A DNA stretch of 64,000 nucleotides, taken from contig CAWFWZ010000001.1 of assembly GCA_963819645.1 (NCBI GenBank), forward strand, positions 1,178,001-1,242,000. The letters run 5' to 3'. The position numbers and the translations under genes are program-made. Source of the stretch: CAVVDY01 sp963819645 (lineage in GTDB: Bacteria > Acidobacteriota > Terriglobia > Terriglobales > Acidobacteriaceae). Below, one piece after another: positions 37,630 through 46,694 of the stretch. The notes under the pieces were generated by a model. That model did no database searches and was not told the DNA's origin. It saw only the letters and a program-made list of their open reading frames with translations. Positions within the stretch are counted from its first letter, which is position 1. Every line of letters starts with the position of its first letter.

Positions 37630-37804
37630 GTTGTCGAGCCCCACCGACTCTTTGGGGTGCACGCTTTCCGCGCACGGTGACCGTTGTTTTGGATACTGCT
37701 GCGCGAACAATTTGCTGAAAATTGGTGTTACTTCTACACTGAAGTCTTCTTCTACCTGACGATTCTGTGTAATCCGCCGGCCTGTTGCTGTGCGGGGAGG
37801 GTGC

Positions 37805-40411
37805 ATGCGGCAGTTTTCAGCAGCTCAGTGGTTAGCTGCACTTTTATCTCTGGTTCTTCTGGCTTCGATTGCAGGGTGCAGCGGCGGCGGCGTGAAAACG
37901 GCAGTGGCGTCGTCCATAACCCTGGCTCCCTCCAGTTTAAGTTTGAATGAAGGTCAAGTCTTGACCGTCACTGCAACCGCGCTGGATTCCACCGGCACGG
38001 TGATTGCTGTCGATTTCACTTTCAGCAGCAGCAATCCAGCGCTGGCCTCAGTGACCGGCGCTGGCGCGGTGTGCGGAGGGTCCTTCGACGCGAACGGCAT
38101 AGTTTGTTCTCCCAATCAAGATGGCCAGGCGACGATCACCGTCACCTCGGGTAGCGTCTCGGCAACCGCGACGGTCTATGTGCACAAGCAGGTGGACCGC
38201 GTGGCTATCACGCCCTTCAACGATTGCTCCAGCATGGGCACGGTGTTGAATCCGACAGCGGTGGCCTACAATACGTCGGCGGCGGGCTGCTCCATCAGTG
38301 CACCTTGCGACATTTCATCTACGGTTGGGCCATTTACCTATGGCTCCGGCAATGCGATCGTGGTAGCGAGCGCTGCCGGAATCGATCCGAACTTCTCCTC
38401 CAGTTCGAACAGTCCTACCTATTTATCAGGTGGCACCATCACCGGTACGAGCGGGCAAACCTGTAATCTCACCAACTTCAGCGTGGGTGGCGGAACCGGT
38501 ATCAATCCCACGTTTGATCAGGCTACCAAGAGTCCAACCTACGTTGCGGGCGGCAACATCGTGGGGTCCGCAGGGCAGACCTGCAACCTGTCCAGCTTTA
38601 ATGGGGTGACTAACGCTACCGCCCAGGTGACGCTGACCGACACCAACGTTGTCGCGGCCGGAACTACCCTGACCATTACCAACCCGGGTACCGGAGGGGG
38701 AACCACTCCGCCTACCACGGCGACGTTGAGCAACGGCACAGCCACCTGTAGCGGTACAGCGACTGTTATTACCCAGCTCCTGACCACGGTCGGAATCGAC
38801 CCGGTCATCAATGCCACAGCGACTGTCGCCCTCACCAGCAACAATACGATTGCCAGCGGGACGCACCTCACCGTCACCAATCAGGGATTCGGTGGCGTGC
38901 AGCCGCCGACCACCGCAACTCTGAGCAACGGGACGGCCACCTGTAGCGGTACCGCCAGCGTTGTCACCGCCCTCAACACGGCGACCGGTCTGCAGGCGCA
39001 AAGTCCGGGAGCGACAGCGCTGTTCGCCAGCGTAGCCGGCGTGAATAGCGTGGGCACTCCCTTCACCGTGTGTCCGGTGCAATCCATCCTGGTTCACGAT
39101 GCAACAAGTTCGAATACCAACTTCACCCTCACGGGTGGACAGACGCAGAACCTGGTTGCCGACGTTCTGGACAGCAAAGGCATGAGCATCGCGCCAACCC
39201 TGACCTGGGCCAGTTCACAGGCTGGAGCCGCGACCGTTTCGTCGGAGACCGCCTCGGCCACCTTGTTGGGCGTGGGTCCCGGAACAGCCTCGGTGACCGC
39301 GACCTGCGTCGCGCCTGTATGCAACGTAAGCCTTCCGCCGCAGTACTCCTACAATGTGGTAACTGCGACCATCGCCGGGCAGAGTCCCGATACCGTGTAC
39401 GTGGGCAGCACCAATTCGCTGAAGATGGTTCCCATTCCCGTGCTGACCAACGTTCCGGGCTCCCCGATAACGCTGCTCAACCTACCCAACTCAATTGTCG
39501 CCAGCCCTGACGGTTCGAACGTCTATATCGGATCAGGCGGGGGCGCGATGGTCTACAACATCACCACGGCTACGGTTACCGGCTTGCCATTCGCCGGGAA
39601 GATACTTGGACTATCGGCAGACGGATCATTGCTGCTGGTTTCCGATTCCGCCAACAATGCAACCTATCTTTACAGCACCTCGTTCTCGGCGAAGCTGGCC
39701 ACGGCAGTGGGTGCCGCGACAGCAGGTGCCCTAACGCCCGATAATCAGTGGTCCCTGTCGCTGATTGGCCAGAACCTCGTGCGCCAGGGCAACGGCGTGC
39801 CGATTACTACGACGAAGTTGAGCGCAGTCCCCACCGGCATCGATGTGTTAGCCCAGGGCTCGCTCACCTTCATTACCAGCAACGCAGGCCAATCGGTGGA
39901 TATACGCTCGACCTGCGATCAAAGCGATCTGCAAACCCTGAGCGCAAGCAATCCGACGTTGGTTCAACGCTTACCGAACGGGACGGGCGCGGTGGTCGCC
40001 GATGCTCCGAATCTCGACGTGATTACCACTCCACAGCCCAGCGGCTCGTGCCCGACCGTTGCCGGCAGCACCCTTACCAACTACGACCTGGGAGCGGGAA
40101 CTTTCAATGCTCAACAACTGTTGGTGAGTTCTGACAGCTCGCGTGCCTGGATACTCACCGATGCCAGTTCGGTGCTGACGTTCGCGTTAACCGCGAATGC
40201 ACCGACGGCTATCCCGCTGCAACCCGCGACAGTTGCTCTCACCGGAGCGCTCACGCTCGACGGTTCACAGCTTTATGTGGGGACCATCGACGGCTCGGTA
40301 CACCGCATTGCCTTAAGTTCGCTTTCCGACGAACAGCAGATTGTGCCGGGTCTGGTGGACGCGAACAACAATGCTGTTGCTCCCGATCTGATCAGCGTAT
40401 TGCCGAAATAG
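37805..40411 (+). CDS. Secreted Ig-like / beta-propeller lipoprotein
   Basis: 868 residues from ATG 37805 (GGGGAGGG upstream; GTG 37790 also in frame). Signal peptide ending in the lipobox LASIAGC, so probably a lipoprotein. A BIG_2-type Ig domain (residues 35-120) is followed by a Thr/Asn/Gly-rich region (about 170-390). In that region a unit of about 65 residues, ending PPTTATLSNGTATCSGTA, appears twice and an SGQTCNLTNF-type unit twice. A second Ig-like domain follows (about 420-520). The C-terminal half is a YVTN/lactonase-like propeller (SIVASPDGSNVYIGSGG, LGLSADGSLLLVSD). It is probably displayed on the outer surface or exported; no catalytic residues are recognisable. Confidence 0.8.
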   Translation: MRQFSAAQWLAALLSLVLLASIAGCSGGGVKTAVASSITLAPSSLSLNEGQVLTVTATALDSTGTVIAVDFTFSSSNPALASVTGAGAVCGGSFDANGIVCSPNQDGQATITVTSGSVSATATVYVHKQVDRVAITPFNDCSSMGTVLNPTAVAYNTSAAGCSISAPCDISSTVGPFTYGSGNAIVVASAAGIDPNFSSSSNSPTYLSGGTITGTSGQTCNLTNFSVGGGTGINPTFDQATKSPTYVAGGNIVGSAGQTCNLSSFNGVTNATAQVTLTDTNVVAAGTTLTITNPGTGGGTTPPTTATLSNGTATCSGTATVITQLLTTVGIDPVINATATVALTSNNTIASGTHLTVTNQGFGGVQPPTTATLSNGTATCSGTASVVTALNTATGLQAQSPGATALFASVAGVNSVGTPFTVCPVQSILVHDATSSNTNFTLTGGQTQNLVADVLDSKGMSIAPTLTWASSQAGAATVSSETASATLLGVGPGTASVTATCVAPVCNVSLPPQYSYNVVTATIAGQSPDTVYVGSTNSLKMVPIPVLTNVPGSPITLLNLPNSIVASPDGSNVYIGSGGGAMVYNITTATVTGLPFAGKILGLSADGSLLLVSDSANNATYLYSTSFSAKLATAVGAATAGALTPDNQWSLSLIGQNLVRQGNGVPITTTKLSAVPTGIDVLAQGSLTFITSNAGQSVDIRSTCDQSDLQTLSASNPTLVQRLPNGTGAVVADAPNLDVITTPQPSGSCPTVAGSTLTNYDLGAGTFNAQQLLVSSDSSRAWILTDASSVLTFALTANAPTAIPLQPATVALTGALTLDGSQLYVGTIDGSVHRIALSSLSDEQQIVPGLVDANNNAVAPDLISVLPK

Positions 40412-40476
40412 CGGAGACGCGGCCGAAGGAAGCGCTGGGACCAGGGCACGACCACGGAACTGACAGACAAGTGTCG

Positions 40477-40734
40477 GGTGCCCCACTCATTCCATCGTTT
40501 GGAATGAGTGGGACTCACGGACCGCGAACTTCCACGGACAAGCATCGACCTCAACCAGTCCCTTCTGCCCATTCAAGTAAGTGATGAAGTGAAGAGAGCC
40601 GTCGAGGTAATAGCGCTTCAGACCTGCTGTCATATTCCGAGGCTAAACCGATGTGCGATGTAACGTCTGTGATTTCGCCGGGGCCGACGGTGTGATATCC
40701 CACTCATTCCAAACGATGGAATGAGTGGGGCACC
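40477..40734. repeat. Pair of facing palindromic repeats (type A)
   Basis: Left copy at 40482-40512: a perfect 13-base-pair stem (CCCACTCATTCCA) with loop TCGTT, preceded by GGTGC. Right copy at 40699-40729: the same stem with loop AACGA, followed by GGCACC, so it is the inverse orientation. They face each other across about 185 bases. Another facing pair lies at 43322-43445, and a stem variant with the same flank and loop is found inside the lumazine synthase gene. Confidence 0.85.
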
Positions 40735-40990
40735 CGGCCTTAGTACCTGAAACTGTGCTGCCCGCACTGCGTCACTCTCTAGATCCACTCAGGTCCACCA
40801 AACCATTCCCAAGGAGATCCTTCCCTTCACCAATCCGCTGGGCGCTCTCGTTTCTTCGGGCTCGTTGCTTATCCTCAGAAGTCTTACCTATCTCTACGAC
40901 GTCTCACTAAGCAAGATGTACGCCACTGTGGGGAATCGCATTTCGCTCCTGTGACCAATTGAGCTGACCTGGCTGTGCCGCTAGCATCAA

Positions 40991-41308
40991 GTGCGCGGGC
41001 GAAGACCCAGCTCAGTAGTTATCAATCTTCGCACGCAGGGTTTTTGCCGGATCTCCGGTGAAGGTGGAGTTCTCGTGGGCCAAAGGGCCTTGTCCATTGC
41101 CCTGGCATCCTGCTCCCAACTGCTGCGGATCGGTAAGGAAGCCTTGTCCAACGCTTCAGAGCATGCGCAACCCTCGCGCGTATTCGTGGAATGCGCGCGG
41201 GCGACGGAAGTGGGAGGGAGCGTCACGGTGAACAGCAAACCCGGACTGGGGACCAGAAATCCAGCGCTCATGCCGATTCCTGGTGCGGCGGTGCAGACCA
41301 CCGCATAG
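40991..41308 (+). pseudogene. Remnant of a NarL-type sensor histidine kinase ATPase domain
   Basis: The frame encodes two pieces of a HATPase_c domain. LLRIGKEALSNASEHAQPSRVFVE matches the N-box of LiaS/DesK/NarX-type kinases (RIxxEALxNAxxHAxA). GGSVTVNSKPGLGT matches the last strand and G2 box (GGxxxxxSxPGxGT). The DxGxG box between them is missing and no kinase body precedes it. The rest of 40735-41282 shows no protein-like frame. This looks like a deleted, decaying kinase gene between repeat copies. Confidence 0.4.
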
Positions 41309-41363
41309 CCGCCGTTTGCGAGTCACGGGCTCTATCTTCCAAGGACTGTTGAAGGGTGAACCG

Positions 41364-42641
41364 ATGGACCGAACATACTCTGTCGAAGAAGGCGAGCGTC
41401 AGATTGATTCCCTGGCGAAAGTGAAGAGAAAAGTATCGGAAGAAGAGTTGCCACGCCCGAGGTCGCTGCTCAAAGCGCTGGAGGGCGCGACGCTATTTTC
41501 GATCTCCGAGTTGAAGGCCGTGGAGAAGGCGACCTATGAGAATCCGGTAATCAGCCTCTATCTGCAACTAAGCCCGGAAAAGCTCGCGCCGGAAAAAGCC
41601 GGCCTGCTCCGGGCCTTTCACTCGCTGAAGACCAGCGCTCTGGAAGAGCGCAAGGAGTTCATGGCGGCGTTACCGCGCCGGCAGCAAGAGACTGTGATGC
41701 GCGACTTGGCAGAAATCGAAGCGTTCTTGGGCGAGTATCTGGTGCCCGCCTTCGTTCATTCGCTCATCGTGCTGAAATCAGGTACCGAGTTAAATCGAAT
41801 TGTCGGCGTACCGAATCGCACAAGCGACCAGCTGATCATCGATGTCGATTCTTATGTCCTGCCTTTGGAAGCCGTCCTCGAGGAGAGCAAAAAAGTCCTG
41901 CTCATGGAAGTGTCCAAGGGGGAGAGCCGGCTCTCGCTCTATCACCTTGGCCACTACCAGGAGTTCGACAGGATTAAATCGTTTGTGCCTACCGACACTG
42001 TCGACAAGTCGATTCCGGGAAAAGTGCAAAGGCATCGCCTGACTCACTTGCAGCGGCACCTCAAAGCGACCGCCGACCATGCCTACCGCGTTCTTAATCA
42101 AGAATCTTGTGATGCGATGGTGATCATGGCAGAGGAACGGGTGCTTCATCTTTTCGAAAGCTTTCTGCCTCTTGCGCCGGAGAGAAAAATTATCGGCCGG
42201 ATATTCGGATCGCCCGAAGCCGATACTCGCGACCGCAGGGAAATCATCGAAGACGTGCTGCGCGCTTATAGAGCGGAGCAGGAGATCCAGGTTATGAATG
42301 AGCTGAACGACTACAAGCCACACCAGGATGTCATCTCTGGATTACAGGAGGTGATGGAAGCAGGTAATCTGTTCCTGTTGCGCAAACTGGTGGTAAGCGA
42401 AGGCCTCGAGCAAGCGGGATTTGTCTGCAAAGAACACCATTACCTTTCGCTGCACGAAGAGCCTTGTCCATTCTGCAAGAAGCCTCTGTTGCCGGTGAAA
42501 AATGTAGCCGACGAAATGGTGGAGATTGCGCGTCTACACGGAGTGACGGTCACGGTCGTGGAGCAGAAGCCCGAGCTGCTTGCTTCTTACAGCGGAATCG
42601 CGGCTGTTGTGTATGCTCCGCCAGCCCAGGCGTCCGCGTAA
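41364..42641 (+). CDS. Bacterial archaeo-eukaryotic release factor-like (baeRF) protein
   Basis: 425 residues from ATG 41364 (GAAGGG upstream; earlier in-frame starts lack one). The layout follows bacterial eRF1/Pelota-like proteins: an N-terminal helical and beta region (VISLYLQLSPEKLAPEKAG), a central domain (ESRLSLYHLGHYQEFDRI; GKVQRHRLTHLQRHLKATADHAY) and an RNase H-like/L7Ae-like part (CDAMVIMAEERVLHLFESFL, IIEDVLRAY). A C-terminal zinc-ribbon-like stretch has CKEHHY...CPFCKK. The eRF1 GGQ loop is not visible. baeRF proteins are thought to act at the ribosome or in translation-linked stress; their biochemical role is unsettled. The next gene follows 19 bases later, so the two form an operon. 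Confidence 0.72.
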   Translation: MDRTYSVEEGERQIDSLAKVKRKVSEEELPRPRSLLKALEGATLFSISELKAVEKATYENPVISLYLQLSPEKLAPEKAGLLRAFHSLKTSALEERKEFMAALPRRQQETVMRDLAEIEAFLGEYLVPAFVHSLIVLKSGTELNRIVGVPNRTSDQLIIDVDSYVLPLEAVLEESKKVLLMEVSKGESRLSLYHLGHYQEFDRIKSFVPTDTVDKSIPGKVQRHRLTHLQRHLKATADHAYRVLNQESCDAMVIMAEERVLHLFESFLPLAPERKIIGRIFGSPEADTRDRREIIEDVLRAYRAEQEIQVMNELNDYKPHQDVISGLQEVMEAGNLFLLRKLVVSEGLEQAGFVCKEHHYLSLHEEPCPFCKKPLLPVKNVADEMVEIARLHGVTVTVVEQKPELLASYSGIAAVVYAPPAQASA

Positions 42642-42660
42642 AACGGAGCACGTAACTAGC

Positions 42661-42966
42661 ATGGCTTACGACTATCAGAACGCAATTCGCCAGTTGCAGG
42701 AGGCGCACCGGCTCCTGGCGGGAGGTCTCTTCGGGCGAATCGCGCAAGAGTTGCAAGGCAAGCGCGACATCCGGGCGCGAAGAATCCTGAGCGAATTGCT
42801 GGAGGATCCCAATCTCCCACCGCCGGTAAGGGACTTTCTACAAGCGTCGAGGCAGTCGCTCGATAAGGTGGTCCTGCGCCTGGATCGCACCGACGCCTTG
42901 ATGTGGCTCTCGAATGCGATCGACTTTCTTTCGAACGGAGACACTTCCCAACGTGTACAACCGTGA
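42661..42966 (+). CDS. Hypothetical small protein downstream of baeRF
   Basis: 101 residues from ATG 42661, which lies 19 bases after the baeRF stop. Mostly helical: YQNAIRQLQEAHRLLAGG, RRILSELLEDPNLPPPVRDFLQ, ASRQSLDKVVLRL. No signal peptide, membrane segment or known motif. The tight spacing points to co-translation with the baeRF gene and a shared role, possibly ribosome-associated. The function is unknown. Confidence 0.6.
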   Translation: MAYDYQNAIRQLQEAHRLLAGGLFGRIAQELQGKRDIRARRILSELLEDPNLPPPVRDFLQASRQSLDKVVLRLDRTDALMWLSNAIDFLSNGDTSQRVQP

Positions 42967-43321
42967 ACCACCATCAATGCAGATGTGGAGGCGGAGCCGC
43001 GTGCACAGCAGGCACGGAAGGTAGCGGTCGCGGCGTTGCGTGCGGTGGAAACTCCCGGTCGATCATGGGACCCGCCGGTCGGCCGGCATGAATGTTGGCC
43101 CGCTGTTGCGGCTCGAGAGGACGTCCGGGATGTTCAGCCATGGCAGGCGCCCGCTGTGCGTATGGCAATCGCTCTTGGATAGCGGTGCAAAATCGCTATC
43201 TCGCACGTTGTCCCGAGCGGCGAGTCGGACTTTACGTAGATTGTCCACAAGTCTTGTTCGGGGAAGTCACTTGGACGTGTTGTCGGCAGACCGTAGAAAT
43301 GGACTGTCGGCGATTGCTCGG
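42967..43321 (+). other. Intergenic region, no supported gene
   Basis: The frames here are arginine-rich and have no ribosome binding site. Apart from the palindromic repeats that follow, I see nothing recognisable. Confidence 0.35.
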
Positions 43322-43445
43322 GGTGCCCCACTCATCCGTTCAGTTCGGATGAGTGGGATCGAGGGACTTGAAATCTATCACGACCTCGGTGGTTGTCAGC
43401 GCTACAATCCCACTCATTCCAAACGATGGAATGAGTGGGGCACCC
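43322..43445. repeat. Second pair of facing palindromic repeats (type A and variant)
   Basis: Left copy: GGTGC then a 12-base-pair stem CCCACTCATCCG (43327-43338) with its complement at 43346-43357. Compared with the consensus stem it is changed on both arms. Right copy: stem at 43409-43421 / 43427-43439 with loop AACGA, followed by GGCACC. The orientation and outer flanks are the same as the pair at 40477-40734, again in a gene-free spacer. Confidence 0.82.
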
Positions 43446-43472
43446 GGCACCCGGTAGTTCTTCGATCAACGC

Positions 43473-43505
43473 AGGCCGGGAATTTCTCCCCGGCCTTTCT
43501 TATTA
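43473..43505 (+). terminator. Intrinsic terminator
   Basis: An 8-base-pair GC-rich stem, AGGCCGGG (43473-43480) with CCCGGCCT (43489-43496), has an 8-base loop and is followed by TTTCTTATT on the plus strand. It would end plus-strand transcription arriving from the baeRF operon, just before the convergent phospholipase gene. It may work poorly in the other direction because the T-run is one-sided. Confidence 0.7.
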
Positions 43506-45998
43506 CGGATGACTCTCCAGCTGATAGTTGCAAGTCCCGTTCGTCGGCTGTGTCGGCAGCGGCGGCGGAACCAACAAGTGTGGCGCGCTGAAGTCGAAGA
43601 AGCCGTTCTGCGGATCGGCCATGTCTGGTATGGTCGCGTCGCGCTGCGTCAGCGCCGGCACGTTGAAGCGTTCCTCAATCAGCCTCAGGATCGACGTGTA
43701 GTCGGTCTGCAGGTGAATTACGGTTTGCGGCCTCGACCACGGCGAGATCACCACCACCGGCACTCGGAATCCGCTCACATTGAACAGCCCCTTGGTGTCG
43801 TTCTTGCCCAAGTCCTGCGGCGTCAGATCGTCGGGCGGGGTGACCAGGATTGGTCCCACGTGGTCGAAGAGACCTCCGCCTTCGTCATAGGTGAGGATGA
43901 ACGCCGAATCCGGCCACGCCGCACTGGTGAGCAGGGAATTGATGATGTTGGAGACAACCGCTGCTCCCTTTTGCACGTTGTTCTCCGGATGCTCGTCCAG
44001 ACCGGTAGAACTGGCGCGCTCGATGAAGACCACCTGCGGCAATAGCTTGTCCGCATTGGGGTCGGCCAGGATGTTGTAGTACTCCTGAATGTTGCGGACA
44101 TTCGCCTGGATATTTGGATCGTTCCAGTCGGCCCAGTTTGCCAGGAACACGCTGTTGTCCTGGTAGTAGTAGCGCCAGCTGATTCCCGCGTTCGTCAGGG
44201 CACGGAAAATTGTCGGTTGCTGCCACGCCGGATCATTGTGATCCGTAGGCGGGAACGCGTGACCGTACGAAGTTGCGGCGAACAGATACATGCGATTCGG
44301 GACAGTGTTCGCCGGATTCGGGGAGTGCCAGTTATCGTCGGAAGTGAACTGGGTTGCCAGTTCGTAGTAGAACGGCAGATCGGTCTGGTCGTAATAGCCC
44401 AGCGGCCGCGAGTGCGTCGCATCGTACTTGTCGCCGCTGCCTCCCGACAACGTAGTGTCAAGAAAACGATCCATCTTGTACATCGAAGTGTCGGTCAGGT
44501 TTAGCCAGTCGTTGCCCACCAGGTCCATGTCGTAGTGCGTCTCGTCCCATGAGGGAGACAGGTTCTCGATACACTCCGTTCGAGCATGGAAGGGCCCGAA
44601 ACACTGTTTTTGCGCGTTGCATATCTGGTAGTCCGGCGGAAGCGTGTGAAGATCGTTGACGTCGCTCAACTTCGCGCCTTGAATCGGCGGTTGGTGATTG
44701 ACGCGATAGGTAGCGAGCTCGCCAAAGTAGTTATCGAACGCGCGGTTCTCCTGAAGCATGAAGATGATGTGATTCAGGTTGGAGAGATCTCCCTTGCTCA
44801 CCGTCACCGTGGCCGTTGCTGTTACCGGAGGCGCGCCGGGATAAATCGACATCGCGGTCGCGGTATAGGTCGTCGTCTGTGTGGGATGTACGCAGCAATA
44901 CGAGCCCATGCCGACCGGCTGCACTTGCCCGACGCCCTGATCGATGCTGATGGAGGACGCGTTCGTAGTTGTCCATGACAGAGTGACTGCGCCGCCCGGA
45001 GGCACCGTCTGTGGCTGCGCCATAAACGTTAACGTCGTCGGCTGCTCGACGGTTACGATCACGTTCGGCGAGAACGCCTGACCGCCTGTGGGAGCCGGGC
45101 CTTGGATCGACACCGAAAATGTCGTCGTGTTGCCCAGCGGCCCGGTATCGTAGGTGCCGGTGCAGGTGTTGCCGTTGCAAGCGGGCGCCAGCGGAACCGG
45201 ATTGCTGCCACTGACATTCAGCATCCATGAGGTGCTGTTGTTATTCGGCCCGCTGTAGCTGAGGGTTACCGACTGGCCGGCCATGATCGTGGTGGACGAG
45301 GCGCTCAACGTGACCGGAACGATGGTCAACGTCGCCGTAACCGGCGCCGACATGGTGGAGCCGGAGCTGGCGACGGCAGTGAACGTCGTCGTCTGTCCCA
45401 GTCCAGTTGTGTTGTAGCTGTAGGCGCTCGACTGCACCGGGAGAGTCTGGTCATCCTGCGCAATATTCGGCGTGACGCTGAAGGCCGTGGCATTGGCCGT
45501 GGCCCAGGCGAAGTTCACAAATTCGCCAGGAGCAGCCAGGGTAGGGGACATCGTAAAGCTCGACACCATTGGAACCGGTGGCGGCGGTGGTGGCGGCGGA
45601 GCAGGGTTCACGGTCACGGCAGCAGCGGCTGTCTTGCTCGTATCCGCGGCAGCTACCGCAGTGACGGTCACCTGCAGCGGTTGGTCCGGCGAAGGAGCGG
45701 TGTACAGGCCGGTTGTGGAGATCGTTCCTGTCTGGGTACTGCCGCCCGCAACCCCGTTCACTTGCCAAGTCACCGCAGTATTGGTCGAACCGGTTACCGT
45801 AGCCTGGAACTGCTGCGTCGCACCGGCAGCCAGAGTAGCTGACGTGGGCGAGATCGTGATGGCTATGGATGGCGGTGGCGGTGGGCCCGTCCCGTTATCT
45901 CCGTTATTTCCGGAGTTGTTACCGCTGCCGCCGCATCCGACGGCAATTACTAAAGACAAAATGGCCAGAAAACTTAAGGCAATGCGCAACCGGGACAT
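43503..45998 (-). CDS. Phospholipase C / phosphoesterase-family lipoprotein with Ig-like domains
   Basis: 831 residues from ATG 45998, where a lipoprotein signal begins (IALSFLAILSLVIAVGCGG). The longer frame has no signal at its start. Four Ig-like domains follow (residues 45-410), the first of BIG_2 type (AITISPTSATLAAGATQQF). They are separated by a Pro-rich linker (PAPPPPPPPPVPM). The catalytic phosphoesterase domain (PF04185 type) runs from about 420 to the end: NHIIFMLQENRAFDNYFG, ANTVPNRMYLFAATSYGH, and the metal site FILTYDEGGGLFDHVGP. Family members hydrolyse phospholipids or phosphomonoesters outside the cytoplasm. The acid-phosphatase and phospholipase C options cannot be told apart here. 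Confidence 0.88.
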   Translation of the reverse strand: MSRLRIALSFLAILSLVIAVGCGGSGNNSGNNGDNGTGPPPPPSIAITISPTSATLAAGATQQFQATVTGSTNTAVTWQVNGVAGGSTQTGTISTTGLYTAPSPDQPLQVTVTAVAAADTSKTAAAAVTVNPAPPPPPPPPVPMVSSFTMSPTLAAPGEFVNFAWATANATAFSVTPNIAQDDQTLPVQSSAYSYNTTGLGQTTTFTAVASSGSTMSAPVTATLTIVPVTLSASSTTIMAGQSVTLSYSGPNNNSTSWMLNVSGSNPVPLAPACNGNTCTGTYDTGPLGNTTTFSVSIQGPAPTGGQAFSPNVIVTVEQPTTLTFMAQPQTVPPGGAVTLSWTTTNASSISIDQGVGQVQPVGMGSYCCVHPTQTTTYTATAMSIYPGAPPVTATATVTVSKGDLSNLNHIIFMLQENRAFDNYFGELATYRVNHQPPIQGAKLSDVNDLHTLPPDYQICNAQKQCFGPFHARTECIENLSPSWDETHYDMDLVGNDWLNLTDTSMYKMDRFLDTTLSGGSGDKYDATHSRPLGYYDQTDLPFYYELATQFTSDDNWHSPNPANTVPNRMYLFAATSYGHAFPPTDHNDPAWQQPTIFRALTNAGISWRYYYQDNSVFLANWADWNDPNIQANVRNIQEYYNILADPNADKLLPQVVFIERASSTGLDEHPENNVQKGAAVVSNIINSLLTSAAWPDSAFILTYDEGGGLFDHVGPILVTPPDDLTPQDLGKNDTKGLFNVSGFRVPVVVISPWSRPQTVIHLQTDYTSILRLIEERFNVPALTQRDATIPDMADPQNGFFDFSAPHLLVPPPLPTQPTNGTCNYQLESHP

Positions 45999-46262
45999 AG
46001 AAATGGGACCCCACCCATGGTCTGGCGAACAGCGAGCGTCGCTTGGAATTGTTGAACCCTGACTAGCATTGTCGAAACAACTGACTCTCGACGAAGGGAA
46101 CACAAATCTACGATTCAGGAGCTCACTTTCGAGTTGCGTCAGGACGAAGAAGGGATTTGCGTGGCCCTGAAATTATTTAGGGCGAGGGACTGGGATCTGG
46201 CCGAAGGGCGAGATCACCAGAGTACCTTGTTGGCAAAATGAAAGATTGAAACCGGAGTAGCG

Positions 46263-46694
46263 TTACTTCTTCTCGCCTTCGCCCAGCTCCCGCGCTACGC
46301 TGTCGAGCACGCCGTTGATGAACTGCACCGACTCGGGAGTAGAGAAGCGGCGTCCGATTTCGAGAGCTTCGTTGATGACTACGGGACGGGGGGTATCCGG
46401 ATATCCGATGAACTCAGCAACGCCTACACGCAGCACATTGCGATCGACCACCGCCATGCGCTCCATGCGCCAGTGCTCCGCGTTGCGCTCAATGATCTCG
46501 TCAATCTCTTTTCCGCGTTCGGAGGCGATTGCGAAGAGTTCATCGGCGAAGCCGCGTACTTTACCGTCGAGGTCCTGGCGCTCGTTCCAGAAGGTGCTAC
46601 GAACGTGCTCGGGCGTCTGCTGGCCCATGTCGAATTGAAACAGCATTTGCAGGGCAAGCTCGCGTGACTTGCGACGAGTACCGGACTTGCTCAT
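46263..46694 (-). CDS. nusB: Transcription antitermination factor NusB
   Basis: 143 residues, normal length. The N-terminal signature RRKSRELALQMLFQFDMG is typical, and the last helices (ARPVVINEALEIGRRFST-like, with PRPVVINEALEIGRRF; FINGVLDSVARELG) are highly conserved. NusB binds boxA RNA with NusE and promotes rRNA antitermination. The start overlaps the ribH stop by four bases, the common ribH-nusB operon order. Confidence 0.96.
   Translation of the reverse strand: MSKSGTRRKSRELALQMLFQFDMGQQTPEHVRSTFWNERQDLDGKVRGFADELFAIASERGKEIDEIIERNAEHWRMERMAVVDRNVLRVGVAEFIGYPDTPRPVVINEALEIGRRFSTPESVQFINGVLDSVARELGEGEKK

Noticed and set aside
43040..43591. 183-codon plus-strand frame over the repeat pair
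   Set aside because: Runs through the palindromes and the terminator into the convergent gene; Arg/Ser-rich.
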